Below, piece by piece: positions 18,602 to 28,176 of a DNA stretch of 64,000 nt (the first letter of the stretch is position 1; each line of letters begins with the position of its first letter). The position numbers and the translations under genes were made by a program. Origin of the DNA: a bacterium (lineage in GTDB: Bacteria; Hinthialibacterota; Hinthialibacteria; OLB16); NCBI GenBank assembly GCA_022072055.1, contig JAJVIK010000023.1:1-64000 (forward strand), read 5' to 3'. Below the pieces are notes generated by a model. It saw only the letters and a program-made list of their open reading frames with translations. It was not told the origin of the DNA and did not search any database.

Positions 18602-20038
18602 TCAGGACTGGAGGGCCGGGGAGGGGGGAGTTTCTGCTCGGGTAAAGCCGTGTTGCTTCAGCAGAGCGTAAAGGCGTGAACGTGAAAGACCGGACCGCGC
18701 GCAGGCGAGCCGGATATCCCCTCGATTTTGAGCCAAGAGCGCCCGAAGATACTGTTGTTCGGCCTGAGCCAATGCGGCCTCGCGAAACTCCTCCCAGCGC
18801 GGAAGGGTGTGGGGGGGAACCCCAAAGTTCAGTTCCGCCCTATGCGCAAGCCCCCTGGCGGACAATCCGGCCCGGGCCAGTTCCACTCGGACATGCACCG
18901 GAAGATGCTGGGGGAAGAGGACGCCTTCCGGTCCGGCGGCCGCGATTGACCGTTCGAGGGTGTTGACCAGCTCGCGGATATTTCCGGGCCAAGCGTAATT
19001 CTTGAGGGCTTCGAGAAACTCCGGAGAGAACTCCTTTGGCTCGATGTCAAACTGGTTGCAGATGCGCATGGTGTGGAAGGTCGCCAGCTCCGGGATGTCC
19101 CCTTTCCTCGCGCGCAGGGGAGGAAGTTCCAGGGTGAAAGCCCGCAAGCGGAAGAGCAGATCCTCGCGCAAGGTTCCTTCCCGGACCATCTGATCGAGGT
19201 TCCTGTTGGTCGCCGCCACGAGCCGGAAATCGCTCTCGACCTCATTCCTGGATCCGATGGGACGAAACCGGCGCTCTTGAAGAACTCGGAGAAAACTCTT
19301 CTGGAGGGGGAGAGGAAGTTCCCCGATCTCATCGAGAAACAGAGTCCCTCCGTCCGCCTGTCCCACAAGCCCTTCACGGCTGCTCTCCGCTCCGGTAAAG
19401 GCCCCCTTTTCATGCCCGAAAAGCATGCTTTCGACCAGGGTTTCGGGGAGGACAGTGCAATCCACCACCACGAAATTCCTTGAAGCCCGGCGGCTGTTGG
19501 CGTGAATGGCGCGCGCGAACAGCTCCTTTCCGGTGCCGGTTTCTCCGAGGATGAGGACATTGCTGTTCGATTGCGCGGACTGGGCCACCATGTCCAAGCA
19601 CTCTCGCAGGGGCGGACTATCTCCGATGATCCCGGCTCGCTTGATTTCCGTGGCCGAACGCGCCGCCAGCCGTTGCTCCCGGTACTGGAGCGCGCGGATG
19701 AACGGGAGCACGATTTCATTGAGGGAGGAGCCCTTTTCCACGTAATCCCAAGCCCCGCTCTTGATGGCGATTTCCGCCCCATCGGGATCACCCTGGCCGG
19801 TGAAGATGATCACCTCGGGCGGATCTGAACCTTCCCGGAGGCTCGGGAGGGCCTGAAGCCCGTTCCCGTCGGGCATGTGAACATCGAGGAACACCACATC
19901 GGGCGCGAATTGGCGCGCCAAACGGAGTCCCTCCGCAAGCGTGAGCGCCAACATGGTCCGGTGTCCCATGCTGGTGAACCGTCTTGCGAGCGACTCTCCC
20001 ACTTGGCGGTCGTCGTCTATTACCAGGACCTCAGCCAT
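18602..20038 (-). CDS. Sigma-54-dependent response regulator, NtrC family
   Basis: The 478-residue regulator has a receiver with D52 in VVFLDVHMPDG. Its AAA+ domain has Walker A GETGTGKE and GAFTGA loop, and a C-terminal Fis-type helix-turn-helix (DIRLACARSGLSRSRLYALLKQHG) follows. It follows the hybrid kinase gene by 17 bp and precedes the sigma-54 promoter of the che operon. The simplest model is that the kinase phosphorylates this protein, which then activates che transcription (inference from gene order and promoter). Confidence 0.94.
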   Translation of the reverse strand: MAEVLVIDDDRQVGESLARRFTSMGHRTMLALTLAEGLRLARQFAPDVVFLDVHMPDGNGLQALPSLREGSDPPEVIIFTGQGDPDGAEIAIKSGAWDYVEKGSSLNEIVLPFIRALQYREQRLAARSATEIKRAGIIGDSPPLRECLDMVAQSAQSNSNVLILGETGTGKELFARAIHANSRRASRNFVVVDCTVLPETLVESMLFGHEKGAFTGAESSREGLVGQADGGTLFLDEIGELPLPLQKSFLRVLQERRFRPIGSRNEVESDFRLVAATNRNLDQMVREGTLREDLLFRLRAFTLELPPLRARKGDIPELATFHTMRICNQFDIEPKEFSPEFLEALKNYAWPGNIRELVNTLERSIAAAGPEGVLFPQHLPVHVRVELARAGLSARGLAHRAELNFGVPPHTLPRWEEFREAALAQAEQQYLRALLAQNRGDIRLACARSGLSRSRLYALLKQHGFTRAETPPSPALQS

Positions 20039-20055
20039 CTGCGCTCCCCATGGAA

Positions 20056-22992
20056 TCAGTTATTCAACACCCGCCGGATCTGACTGGCGAGCTCCTGCAT
20101 TTGGTACGGCTTACGCAGGAACGCCTGGACTCCGTAGCCCATGGCGGTCTCATGGATTTCCGAGTTGTAGTATCCGCTTGAAAGGATCACACGGGCGTCG
20201 GGACGGGTTCTCAGGATCGCCTGGCAGCACGCGAGTCCATCCATGCGGGGCATTTGCAGATCAAGCAAAACCAAGTCGATGAGCTCCTTCCTTTCGGAAA
20301 AGATCGCAAGCGCCTGCTCGCCATCCTCGGCCACCAGCACCCGGTAGCCGAGCTTTTCCAGGGTCCTTTGCAGGAGGGTGCGGACCGGCTCCTGGTCATC
20401 CACCACCAGAATCTGCTCGCTTCCTCCCGGCAGGCTGGAGCGCTGGTCCGCCTCCCCAATCTTGGGTTCATCGCCCTCCCAGGCGGGAAGGTAAACCCGA
20501 AAGGTGGTCCCTTCGCCCTGGCGACTCTCGCACTCAATAAACCCACCGTGCTGCCGAACGATATTGTACGTGGTCGCCAGCCCAAGACCCGTGCCTTTCC
20601 CACGCTCCTTGGTGGTGAAGAACGGCTCGTAGATTCTTGGGAGGTCCTCGGGCGCGATCCCCTCGCCGGTGTCCCGGACCGACAACATCACATAGACGCC
20701 GGGGTTCACATTGTGGCGGAAACGCGCGGCGTCCGGGGACAGCACAAAGGGGCGAGCCGCGAGCGCAAGGCTCCCGCCTTCCGGCATGGCGTCCTTGGCG
20801 TTGACGCACAGATTCAGGAGCACCTGGTGCAGGTGCGCCACATCCCCCATGATGCGCGGGAGGTTCTCGGGCGCTTCATGGGTGATCGCAATGCTGGGGG
20901 GGACAGTCCTCTGCATCAGGCGGACGATCTCCTTGACCAGGAGACGGGGATCAAGCGGGACGATGGAGAGCTCGGTCTGACGGCTGAAGGAGAGGAGCTG
21001 CCGAGACAGTTCGCCCGCGCGGTGAGCCGCCTTGATCACCTCCCGAAGGTCTTCGGACGACCTGGAATCCGCCGGGAGCTCCTCCTGGACAAACTGCCCA
21101 TAGTTCAGGATCGCCTGGAGGGTGTTGTTGAAGTCGTGGGCGATACCCGCCGCCAGTTGACCGAGCGCCTCCATCTTCTGGGACTGGAAGAGCTGCTGCT
21201 CCAAGTGCTTGCGCTCGGTGATGTCCATGACTGTCCCGAAGAACCGGATCGGACGCCCCGATTCGTCCATCGTGACCTCCGCCTGCTCAAGGACAATCCG
21301 GACTTCGCCGCTCGGCACGACGATTCGGTGCTCGATCCGGTAAGGAATGCCGTGCTCGATGGTGCGATCCACCGCGGCGATCACCTTGGCGCGGTCATCC
21401 GGATGAATGAGCTCCAGGAATCGCCTGTAGGACGGAAAGAACTCCTGGGGGGAGACTCCAAAGATTCGGTAGACTTCATCCGACCAAGCGAGGACATCCG
21501 ACACCGGGTCCCACTCCCAACTTCCGAGGCGGGCGATTTCCTGCGCCTTTGCCAGCGTGGCCTCCCGCTTGCGCAGGAGCGTTTCGGCTTCGTGGTGGGC
21601 AATCTTGGTGCGGAGAGCCTTGATGCCGTAGGCCAGGTCGTCCATCAACTCCCGTAGCAAGTGGATTTCCTCGGGGTCCAATGCGCTTTTCTTCGCCTCG
21701 TAGATGATCAGGACCCCAAGCACCTCCTCCTCCACCTTAAGGGGAAACGTGATCAGGGAGGAAAGTCCGCAGTCCGCCGCTCGCCCCCGGCAGACCGCGC
21801 AGGAAGGCTCGGATTGGATGTCCTGGATGAAATGGGACACTCCGGTCTGAGCCGTTTCAAGGATCGGGCACTGCCCCCAGACACTCGGTAGCTCCGCGAT
21901 AGCCTGAGACCGGTAAAAGATCTCCCCGCTTCCACGCGAGACAACCGGGCTCATGTCCCGTCCACCTTCTCTTCCATTCAGTCCGATCCACGCGAAGCGA
22001 TACCCGCCGTATTCGACAATCGCGCGGCATATCTCACGGAGGAGCTCGCGTTCGTCACTAGCCCGCACCAACGCCAGATTGCATTCCGAGACCGCTTTGA
22101 GCGCGCGATTCGCCTTGTTGAGCTGCGCGTGGGCCTGTTTGCGGCGGGCGTCCAACTGAAACAAGGATCTTGCGTTCCAGCAGATCAGAAAGTGGAAGGT
22201 CACCACGTTGGAAACCGCGAAGAGAGTGAGACCGAAGGCCGTATCGAAGAAACCCAGTCGTTCGGCCTGCAATCGGAGTCCGCCAATGCCAACCGGCAGG
22301 AGAACCGCGGCGGGGATCAGTCGCCGCAGGGCCAGCCCTCCGACCCCGTCATCCGTGATGATTTGGACAAACCCCTTGTCCGGTCGCGCTGTCAGGGTGC
22401 CCAGAAAGAGAGCGAAGAACGGCAGCGCGACCGGGAGCGGGATCCACAGGTGGGGTTCGATTCCGAAATCCGGCTGGACCCCGTAAAGAGAGCCCACGAA
22501 GCTGATAAAGGCCGGCAGTCCGGCGCCCAAGGCCAACGCCTGAGAGACCCGGGGGAATTTCTCCGCAACCGCAAGACCGAGACCGAGAACGAGGAAGGCG
22601 AACCCCGGAAGGCAAGGTTCATGGAAAGGGCCCTCCGAGCGGAATGCCGGAACCACGACCCGATCCAAGCTCCCCCAGCCGGCGAGGCCGCTGAGCAGCA
22701 TGCAGGCGCCGCCCCCGGCCACCATTAGCGCGAGCGTCACCGCGAGAGTCCTTTTCCACTTCGGACAGCGCCTTCCTTGAAGGAGCCAAAGGGAAAGGCC
22801 CGATTGGACAAAGCAGAAAGCCTCCGAGGGGGTTATCCCAAGGCCTGCAACCCACCGGGGAGAATGGAATAAAGGAAGCCAAGTCACGATCCCCACAATC
22901 CCAAAAAGGAAGACCGTGATACTTGCAAGCTTGGACAACACTCGGAGGCGCCCGACATGTCTTTCGGCGGCCGGCGATACTCCAACGATCAT
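20056..22992 (-). CDS. Membrane hybrid histidine kinase (multi-TM, GAF, PAS, HisKA, HATPase, receiver)
   Basis: The 978-residue kinase has an N-terminal block of about seven to eight membrane helices (residues 20-270) resembling MASE-type sensors. A GAF domain (about 305-465) with a Cys cluster CAVCRGRAADC and a PAS domain (about 485-610, ending FFGTVMDITERK) follow. HisKA has phospho-acceptor H619 in GIAHDFNNTLQ. HATPase motifs are NLCVNAKDAM, DTGEGI and GKGTGLGLAT. A C-terminal receiver carries D911 in LVLLDLQMPRMDG. The terminal receiver may hold phosphate back from, or relay it to, the NtrC partner encoded 17 bp downstream. The Cys cluster in the GAF could bind a metal or respond to redox. 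Confidence 0.93.
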   Translation of the reverse strand: MIVGVSPAAERHVGRLRVLSKLASITVFLFGIVGIVTWLPLFHSPRWVAGLGITPSEAFCFVQSGLSLWLLQGRRCPKWKRTLAVTLALMVAGGGACMLLSGLAGWGSLDRVVVPAFRSEGPFHEPCLPGFAFLVLGLGLAVAEKFPRVSQALALGAGLPAFISFVGSLYGVQPDFGIEPHLWIPLPVALPFFALFLGTLTARPDKGFVQIITDDGVGGLALRRLIPAAVLLPVGIGGLRLQAERLGFFDTAFGLTLFAVSNVVTFHFLICWNARSLFQLDARRKQAHAQLNKANRALKAVSECNLALVRASDERELLREICRAIVEYGGYRFAWIGLNGREGGRDMSPVVSRGSGEIFYRSQAIAELPSVWGQCPILETAQTGVSHFIQDIQSEPSCAVCRGRAADCGLSSLITFPLKVEEEVLGVLIIYEAKKSALDPEEIHLLRELMDDLAYGIKALRTKIAHHEAETLLRKREATLAKAQEIARLGSWEWDPVSDVLAWSDEVYRIFGVSPQEFFPSYRRFLELIHPDDRAKVIAAVDRTIEHGIPYRIEHRIVVPSGEVRIVLEQAEVTMDESGRPIRFFGTVMDITERKHLEQQLFQSQKMEALGQLAAGIAHDFNNTLQAILNYGQFVQEELPADSRSSEDLREVIKAAHRAGELSRQLLSFSRQTELSIVPLDPRLLVKEIVRLMQRTVPPSIAITHEAPENLPRIMGDVAHLHQVLLNLCVNAKDAMPEGGSLALAARPFVLSPDAARFRHNVNPGVYVMLSVRDTGEGIAPEDLPRIYEPFFTTKERGKGTGLGLATTYNIVRQHGGFIECESRQGEGTTFRVYLPAWEGDEPKIGEADQRSSLPGGSEQILVVDDQEPVRTLLQRTLEKLGYRVLVAEDGEQALAIFSERKELIDLVLLDLQMPRMDGLACCQAILRTRPDARVILSSGYYNSEIHETAMGYGVQAFLRKPYQMQELASQIRRVLNN

Positions 22993-23346
22993 GAGGCGAG
23001 CCTGTGCAAGCTGTATTTCGGCGCCCTCGCAAGAGCCGACCGAGGGGGAGCCGTTAACCTATGCATCTGACGTCAAAACGACAAAAACACAAGTCTGAAG
23101 TCTACGCAAGACATTTCAGATTTTCAACCGTGAATCGCGTAAGCGAAATGCCGAATTTCGTGTAGGACAAAGACTGACATTCGGGGGAATATCGTGAGGA
23201 TCCGGGCGATTCCTGAGGATTTTCCTGAGATTGTCTCGTGAGATTCGAGTTAGGATTCTTGAATTTTGATCGGATTAGGACTTTGGGCTTTTGATCCATC
23301 TCCTTTTCGGTTAGTGTATGTTTCCGCAAGGGGGTTTGTTCCAGTC
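22993..23346. other. Divergent intergenic region with repeated TGAG motifs
   Basis: This 354-bp gene-free stretch separates the hybrid kinase (minus) from cheX (plus). It contains four related motifs [C][CG]TGAG[GA]: at 23193, 23212, 23224 and 23237, spaced 12-19 bp, which look like regulator half-sites. An imperfect symmetric element CGAAAT-N5-ATTTCG lies near 23135. I found no confident -35/-10 pair and no sigma-54 consensus for cheX. Confidence 0.4.
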
Positions 23347-23817
23347 ATGAAAGTCGAATACATCAATCCGTTCATCGAAGCGGCCACTGAAATCCTCCGC
23401 GCCACCACCGGGATGGAGGTGACGAGGGGGAAACCGAGAGTGGATGATGGAGATTTCAATGCTCCTCAGGTTTGTGTGGTTTTGGGAATCATCGGAGACC
23501 TCAAGGGACAGGTGATCTATGGAGTTTCGATGACCTCCGCGCTCGGAATCGCGGGGAAGATGATGGGCGGGGCCGAAGTCAAGGAAATGGATGAGCTCTC
23601 GCGCAGCGCGGTCGCCGAACTCGGCAACATGATGGCGGGAAACGCGACTTCCCGGTTTGAAAAGCTTTCCATCAGCATGAATATATCCCCTCCCACGGTT
23701 ATGATCGGACAGGGGGTCACGGTTGGGTGGCCGCTCCACCGCGCACTTGTTGTTCCCATTGTAACAGAAGTGGGGGAAATGGTGGTTTGGGTGTGTCTAG
23801 AGGAGGCCAAGAGCTGA
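23347..23817 (+). CDS. cheX: Chemotaxis phosphatase CheX
   Basis: The 156-residue protein starts at MKVEYINPFIEA; the 27-codon upstream extension in the ORF track is not family-like. It shows one phosphatase motif, SAVAELGNMMAGNA (pattern SxxxExxNxxxG), and the CheX beta-sheet pattern VVLGIIGDLKGQVIYG. CheX dimers dephosphorylate CheY-P. It is 216 bp upstream of a second cheY, its likely partner, and is the second CheC/CheX protein of the island. Confidence 0.9.
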   Translation: MKVEYINPFIEAATEILRATTGMEVTRGKPRVDDGDFNAPQVCVVLGIIGDLKGQVIYGVSMTSALGIAGKMMGGAEVKEMDELSRSAVAELGNMMAGNATSRFEKLSISMNISPPTVMIGQGVTVGWPLHRALVVPIVTEVGEMVVWVCLEEAKS

Positions 23818-24033
23818 TTCATGGGCCGGCTATGGATTGGGTTATATGTACGCCTGGAGGATTGTAGTGATGACGGTGAAGGAATTAGCGCATGGGGAGA
23901 TCTTGAGTTTTCGCGCGCGGCTTCGATTCCATAATAACCATAAGATGCATAGATTAGGTGAGATTGCCCCTTGAAACCTTCGATTGGAGAAACAAATAGT
24001 CAACACAACCTAGCGGTTTAAGGGAGATGTGCC

Positions 24034-24390
24034 ATGCCAAAAGTTCTCGTTGTTGATGATGCCGCGTTCATGCGCGTGACCTTGAAGAAGGTCCTTGAGC
24101 CGGCCGGATATCAGGTGGAGGAAGCGACAAACGGGGTTGAAGCTGTTTCACGATACGGTGAAGTCCGGCCCGACGTGGTTACCATGGACATCACCATGCC
24201 GGAAAAAGATGGCATCCAGGCCACCAAGGAAATCGTGGCCTCGGATCCGAACGCGAGAGTCATCGTGGTCAGCGCTTTGGGGCAGGAAAAGATGGTCAAG
24301 GACGCGATCCTCGCGGGGGCCAAGGACTTCATCGTCAAACCTTTCCAGCCCGATCGCGTCCTCGACGCAATCGGTAGGGCCTTGAGCTGA
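24034..24390 (+). CDS. cheY: CheY-like response regulator
   Basis: This compact 118-residue receiver has phospho-acceptor D52 in VVTMDITMPEKDG, the acidic cluster VDDAAF, the conserved Ser in IVVSALGQ and Lys in FIVKPFQP. It most resembles the CheY proteins of Bacillus/Thermotoga-type systems. A GGGAGATG ribosome-binding region precedes the ATG. It ends 6 nt before the NarX-like kinase gene, so it may share a transcript with that two-component pair as well as act with the CheX encoded upstream. Confidence 0.93.
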   Translation: MPKVLVVDDAAFMRVTLKKVLEPAGYQVEEATNGVEAVSRYGEVRPDVVTMDITMPEKDGIQATKEIVASDPNARVIVVSALGQEKMVKDAILAGAKDFIVKPFQPDRVLDAIGRALS

Positions 24391-24396
24391 ACGCTG

Positions 24397-26124
24397 ATGT
24401 CGCGGGCTCGAACGCTCACCCGGGCGCGGGGGGGATGGACCGAGGAAATGCGCGCGCGCGCCAAGCCGGATGTCCGCCCCGGGTTTCTTGAAACCGGGGC
24501 CCGCGGGCCATCCACTCCACGCGCGACCCGCATGGAAGTCGAACCGGCCCCAGCTAGCCTCACTTGGGACATGCCGAATGAAAACGAGCGGCGTTTCCGA
24601 ACGCTGATCGAAAACGCACGCGACATCATCTATCGCTATGAGTTCCTGCCTGAACCGAGGCTACGTTATGTCAGCCCGGCCGTGACCGAGGTTCTCGGAT
24701 ACACTGAGGAAGAGCACTACGCCGATCCGAATCTTGCGTTCAAGGTCATCCATCCCGGCGACCGCCTTTTCTTCCTGCGAATTTGGAGGGGACGGGTGGA
24801 GGTTCCTGACCTTTTCGGCCTACGCCTGGTTCGCAAGGATGGCCGGGTGGTCTGGACCGAGCACCATGTCAGATTCCTGTACGACGGTAAGCGCAGTCTG
24901 ACCGCGATCGAGGGGGTTGGGAGGGATATCAGCGACAGGCGACGACTGGAGGACGGACTTCGAGTCCGCGAGGAGACTGAGCGTCAGTTCCGAAAACAAT
25001 TGACAGTGCTTGTGGATGTGACCAACCGTCTGTCCAGGGTCGGGTCCACGGATGATTTGGCGCGCTTGGCCGTGGAGTTGGGGCAGCGGGAGCTGGGTTT
25101 TAGTCGTCTATCCATCTGGTGCGTGGACAACAATGGCGAGTCCTTGAAAGGAATGTACGGAGTGGATGAGGACGGGCAGGTTCGGGATGAGCGCGCAATC
25201 CGTTCGCCCATACATCCGGGAAGCACGCACGAGCAGACCTTCAAACGGAAGCGGGGATTCGTGTACGAGCGGCGAAGCGACCTACGGGACTGTACGGGGA
25301 AAATCGTGGGCAAGGGCGACCATGTGGCGGCGGCGATCTGGGACGGGGAAAACGTGATCGGAGTCCTGCACGCCGACAATCTCCTCAGCGGGAAGCCGAT
25401 CACTCCACCCATGCGTCGGATCCTCAAGCTCTACGCCTCCGTGCTCGGCCACCTCTGCGCCCGTCTCCATTCCGAGGAGAAATTCCATAAGCTGTCCATG
25501 CACCTCCGAACCCTGAGGGAGCAGGAGAAGACAAGGATAGCGCGCGAGATCCACGATGAGCTCGGACAATCCTTGACCGGCATCAAGCTGCAGCTTTCCT
25601 GGCTGCGGGAGAATCTGGACTCCGACAAGGAGGCGCTTGCTCGAAAAGTCCAATCGGTGATCGGGATCGTGGACTCCTCGATTCTGAGCCTCCAGCGAAT
25701 CTGCGTCGAACTTCGCCCCGCGATCCTTGACGACCTGGGGTTGCTGGACGCGATTGAGTGGATGTCCCAGGAGTTTGTGGCCCGGACTGGGATCGAGTGC
25801 CGGGTGAGCGCTCGACCCCGCCGGATTCCCCTCAAAGGCTATCCCGCCACCGCGCTTTTCCGAATCTGCCAGGAAGCGCTCACCAATGTGGCCAGACACG
25901 CCAACGCGACCCGCGTGCGGATCAGCTTGAGGTGGGACAACGGCAATTTGATGATGCGAGTTGCGGACAACGGACGCGGGATCACCGAAAGGGAGGTTAC
26001 AGCGCCGGATTCCTTTGGGATCACGTGCATGCGCGAGAGGGCCGTTGAACTGGGGGGAAGTGTCATGATCAACGGGAAAATGGGAACCACACTGACCGTG
26101 CGGCTTCCCGTTCGGATGCCATGA
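24397..26124 (+). CDS. Cytoplasmic sensor histidine kinase, NarX/DegS type (PAS-GAF-HisKA_3)
   Basis: The 575-residue kinase has no membrane segments. A PAS domain (about 65-190, ending GVGRDISDRRR) is followed by a GAF domain (about 205-360, SRLSIWCVDNNG). A HisKA_3 dimerisation/phospho-acceptor domain follows with the motif REIHDELGQSLTG. The ATPase domain has TNVARHANAT and VADNGRGI. The N-terminal 58 residues are low in structure, and later starts (for example MPNENERRF) are possible. Its stop overlaps the start of the LuxR-type regulator as ATGA, which identifies the cognate pair. Confidence 0.92.
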   Translation: MSRARTLTRARGGWTEEMRARAKPDVRPGFLETGARGPSTPRATRMEVEPAPASLTWDMPNENERRFRTLIENARDIIYRYEFLPEPRLRYVSPAVTEVLGYTEEEHYADPNLAFKVIHPGDRLFFLRIWRGRVEVPDLFGLRLVRKDGRVVWTEHHVRFLYDGKRSLTAIEGVGRDISDRRRLEDGLRVREETERQFRKQLTVLVDVTNRLSRVGSTDDLARLAVELGQRELGFSRLSIWCVDNNGESLKGMYGVDEDGQVRDERAIRSPIHPGSTHEQTFKRKRGFVYERRSDLRDCTGKIVGKGDHVAAAIWDGENVIGVLHADNLLSGKPITPPMRRILKLYASVLGHLCARLHSEEKFHKLSMHLRTLREQEKTRIAREIHDELGQSLTGIKLQLSWLRENLDSDKEALARKVQSVIGIVDSSILSLQRICVELRPAILDDLGLLDAIEWMSQEFVARTGIECRVSARPRRIPLKGYPATALFRICQEALTNVARHANATRVRISLRWDNGNLMMRVADNGRGITEREVTAPDSFGITCMRERAVELGGSVMINGKMGTTLTVRLPVRMP

Positions 26125-26789
26125 ATCAATCGCTGCTGAGACCCATCAAGATCCTCATCGCCGATGATCACGCGGTGGTTCGGGCCGGACTGAGGCAAAT
26201 CCTGTCGGACTACCCGGAAATCATCATCGGGGGCGAGGCCTGCAACGCGGCGGAGGTGCTTGAGAAAGTGAGCTCCGAGCGGTGGGATGTCATCCTGCTC
26301 GATCTCTCGATGCCTGGAAGGAGCGGACTCGAAATCCTCCGGGAACTCCGGTCCCACGCCAATCGGTCGACGATTCTAGTGCTCAGCATCCACCCCGAGG
26401 ACCAGTACGCAATCCAAGCGCTCAAGCTTGGCGCGGCCGGATACCTCACCAAGGAAAGCACTCCGGATGAGCTGATTGACGCAATCCGCAAGGTGGTGAC
26501 CGGTGGAAAGTATGTCACTCAGGGGCTCGCCGAAAAGCTCGCGTTCAACCTGGAGGAAGACTCGGACACCCCTCCCCACGCGCGACTGTCGGGGCGCGAG
26601 TACGAGGTCTTCCGGATGATCGCCGCGGGGAAAGGCGTTTCCGCAATTGCCGTGGAACTCTCGCTGAGCGTCAAGACCGTGAGCACCTACCGCGCCCGAA
26701 TCCTGGCCAAGATGCGCATGCGCACCAACGCCGAACTGACTTTTTACGCTGTCAAGAACGGCCTGGTGGACGGCCCGCTTTTGAATTGA
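26121..26789 (+). CDS. Response regulator, NarL/FixJ (LuxR) family
   Basis: This 222-residue regulator has a receiver with phospho-acceptor D61 in VILLDLSMPGRSG and a C-terminal LuxR-type helix-turn-helix (LSGREYEVFRMIAAGKGVSAIA). It overlaps the preceding kinase gene by 4 bp and is its expected phosphorylation target. A GC-rich segment follows the stop, with the xylose isomerase family gene converging 48 bp away. Confidence 0.94.
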   Translation: MNQSLLRPIKILIADDHAVVRAGLRQILSDYPEIIIGGEACNAAEVLEKVSSERWDVILLDLSMPGRSGLEILRELRSHANRSTILVLSIHPEDQYAIQALKLGAAGYLTKESTPDELIDAIRKVVTGGKYVTQGLAEKLAFNLEEDSDTPPHARLSGREYEVFRMIAAGKGVSAIAVELSLSVKTVSTYRARILAKMRMRTNAELTFYAVKNGLVDGPLLN

Positions 26790-26837
26790 GGCGGGCCGCC
26801 CTGGCCCCACCGATCGTGTGTTCGGTCGAAACCCCGC

Positions 26838-27884
26838 TCACTTCATCCCCATCAAGTGGTCGAGGATCATCCGGTCCAGAGTCTCGTAATCCCGTTCGGC
26901 GCGGAGACGTTCGACTTCCTTCTGGTTGATGCTCCGAGCGACCTTTACCAGGCGCATGAAAATCTCCCGGCTGTTCCTCAGGTGCTCGAAGGATCTCTCC
27001 CGCTTCTGTGTCCGCATCACCTTGACATCCAGCCCGACGAATTCGCCCTTCTTTCCAAATCCGCCGTTCTCCAGGACCTGAACCTGGTTGAACGCCCGGC
27101 GGAGATTCGCGGAACCGAACGCCTTGTCCTGGTCGTACTTGAGGCTGTTCTGGTCGTTCAGGTGGACGCTCCACAGCTTCTTGTGGGAAAGGGCGTAGGC
27201 CATCTCGTCGGAGGGATCGAGGTTCGCCAGGATCGCGTGGGCGGACTCAACCAAGGCTCCGATCCGCTTCGGGTCCACCGTGCGGTAAGCGATGCCAATG
27301 GCGTGGCCGATGGTGGGGCAATAAGAAAGATCCATCGGCTCGTTCGGCTTCGGCTCGATCATGATCCGGATCTTCTTGTCGTATTCGAGCAACTTGTTGA
27401 GGCATTCAACAATCCGGTCCACCGCCACAATGGCGTCCTTGGATTCGCGGATGTAGGTTCCCTCGCGGGCCGGCCAATACACCGCCTCATGGCAGCCCAT
27501 CGCGTTGCCGATGTCGATGGAGCGCTTCCATCGATCCACGGCCCATTTGCGCGAGGCGGGATTGTTGGAGGTGAACGCCCCATCGATTCCGCGCGAATCC
27601 TCCCAGAGACGCGCCGCCACGAATTCCGTGACCAGCCCCTCTCCATCCAGAATCTTCTTGACCTCCTTGGCCCGTTTCATGGCGGCCGAGTGGGGCAGGG
27701 AGGCGTCCGCCACGTCATCATCGTGGAATTGGACCCCCTCGAAACCGAGCTTGCGGTAGGTCTTGATCTTTTCGTCGAAGGTGAAGGGCGCGCGGACCGG
27801 AGGGCCGAAGGGATCCGCTCCTTCATGGATGTTCCAGGGACCGAAGGAGAAGCGATAGCGGGTGGGGCTGTTCTTTCCGGACAT
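26838..27884 (-). CDS. Xylose isomerase family protein (TIM barrel)
   Basis: The 348-residue product aligns by motif with the actinobacterial-type (class I) xylose isomerases. The catalytic His region is GVQFHDDDV, and the metal site is in EPKPNEP, ESAHA, the Asp in HLNDQN and KYDQD, and LDVKVMRT. All predicted metal ligands and the catalytic Lys are retained. It is about 40 residues shorter than Streptomyces XylA, mainly at the C-terminus. It could isomerise xylose/glucose or a related aldose. No xylulokinase is adjacent, so I do not give a symbol. Confidence 0.8.
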   Translation of the reverse strand: MSGKNSPTRYRFSFGPWNIHEGADPFGPPVRAPFTFDEKIKTYRKLGFEGVQFHDDDVADASLPHSAAMKRAKEVKKILDGEGLVTEFVAARLWEDSRGIDGAFTSNNPASRKWAVDRWKRSIDIGNAMGCHEAVYWPAREGTYIRESKDAIVAVDRIVECLNKLLEYDKKIRIMIEPKPNEPMDLSYCPTIGHAIGIAYRTVDPKRIGALVESAHAILANLDPSDEMAYALSHKKLWSVHLNDQNSLKYDQDKAFGSANLRRAFNQVQVLENGGFGKKGEFVGLDVKVMRTQKRERSFEHLRNSREIFMRLVKVARSINQKEVERLRAERDYETLDRMILDHLMGMK

Positions 27885-28176
27885 TGAATACAGTTCCTCC
27901 TAGATGAGTGCGGCTCAAGGCCCGAAGGCGAGCTAACGGAGGATCATGCCAGAATGAACCGCGCGGAAGAAGGGGACAATCTCAGTGCCGTGACCGAACA
28001 CTCGTTCTTGATCCCTCATCCGGGCTCCCGTAGAATTCAAGCATTCTCAATTGTACATGAGCACATCAATCCCAACGAGTGGAAAAAACCTCGACGGACG
28101 TTTGGCCGGGTGAGCAAAGACCCGCGCGGATGGGCTGGGTTCAATTGCCTCGAAGACCCCAAGGGGAAAAGACGCG

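Noticed and set aside
20254-21657. 467-aa plus-strand ORF opposite the hybrid kinase
   Set aside because: Kinase motifs are intact on the minus strand; the plus-strand translation is a compositional shadow.
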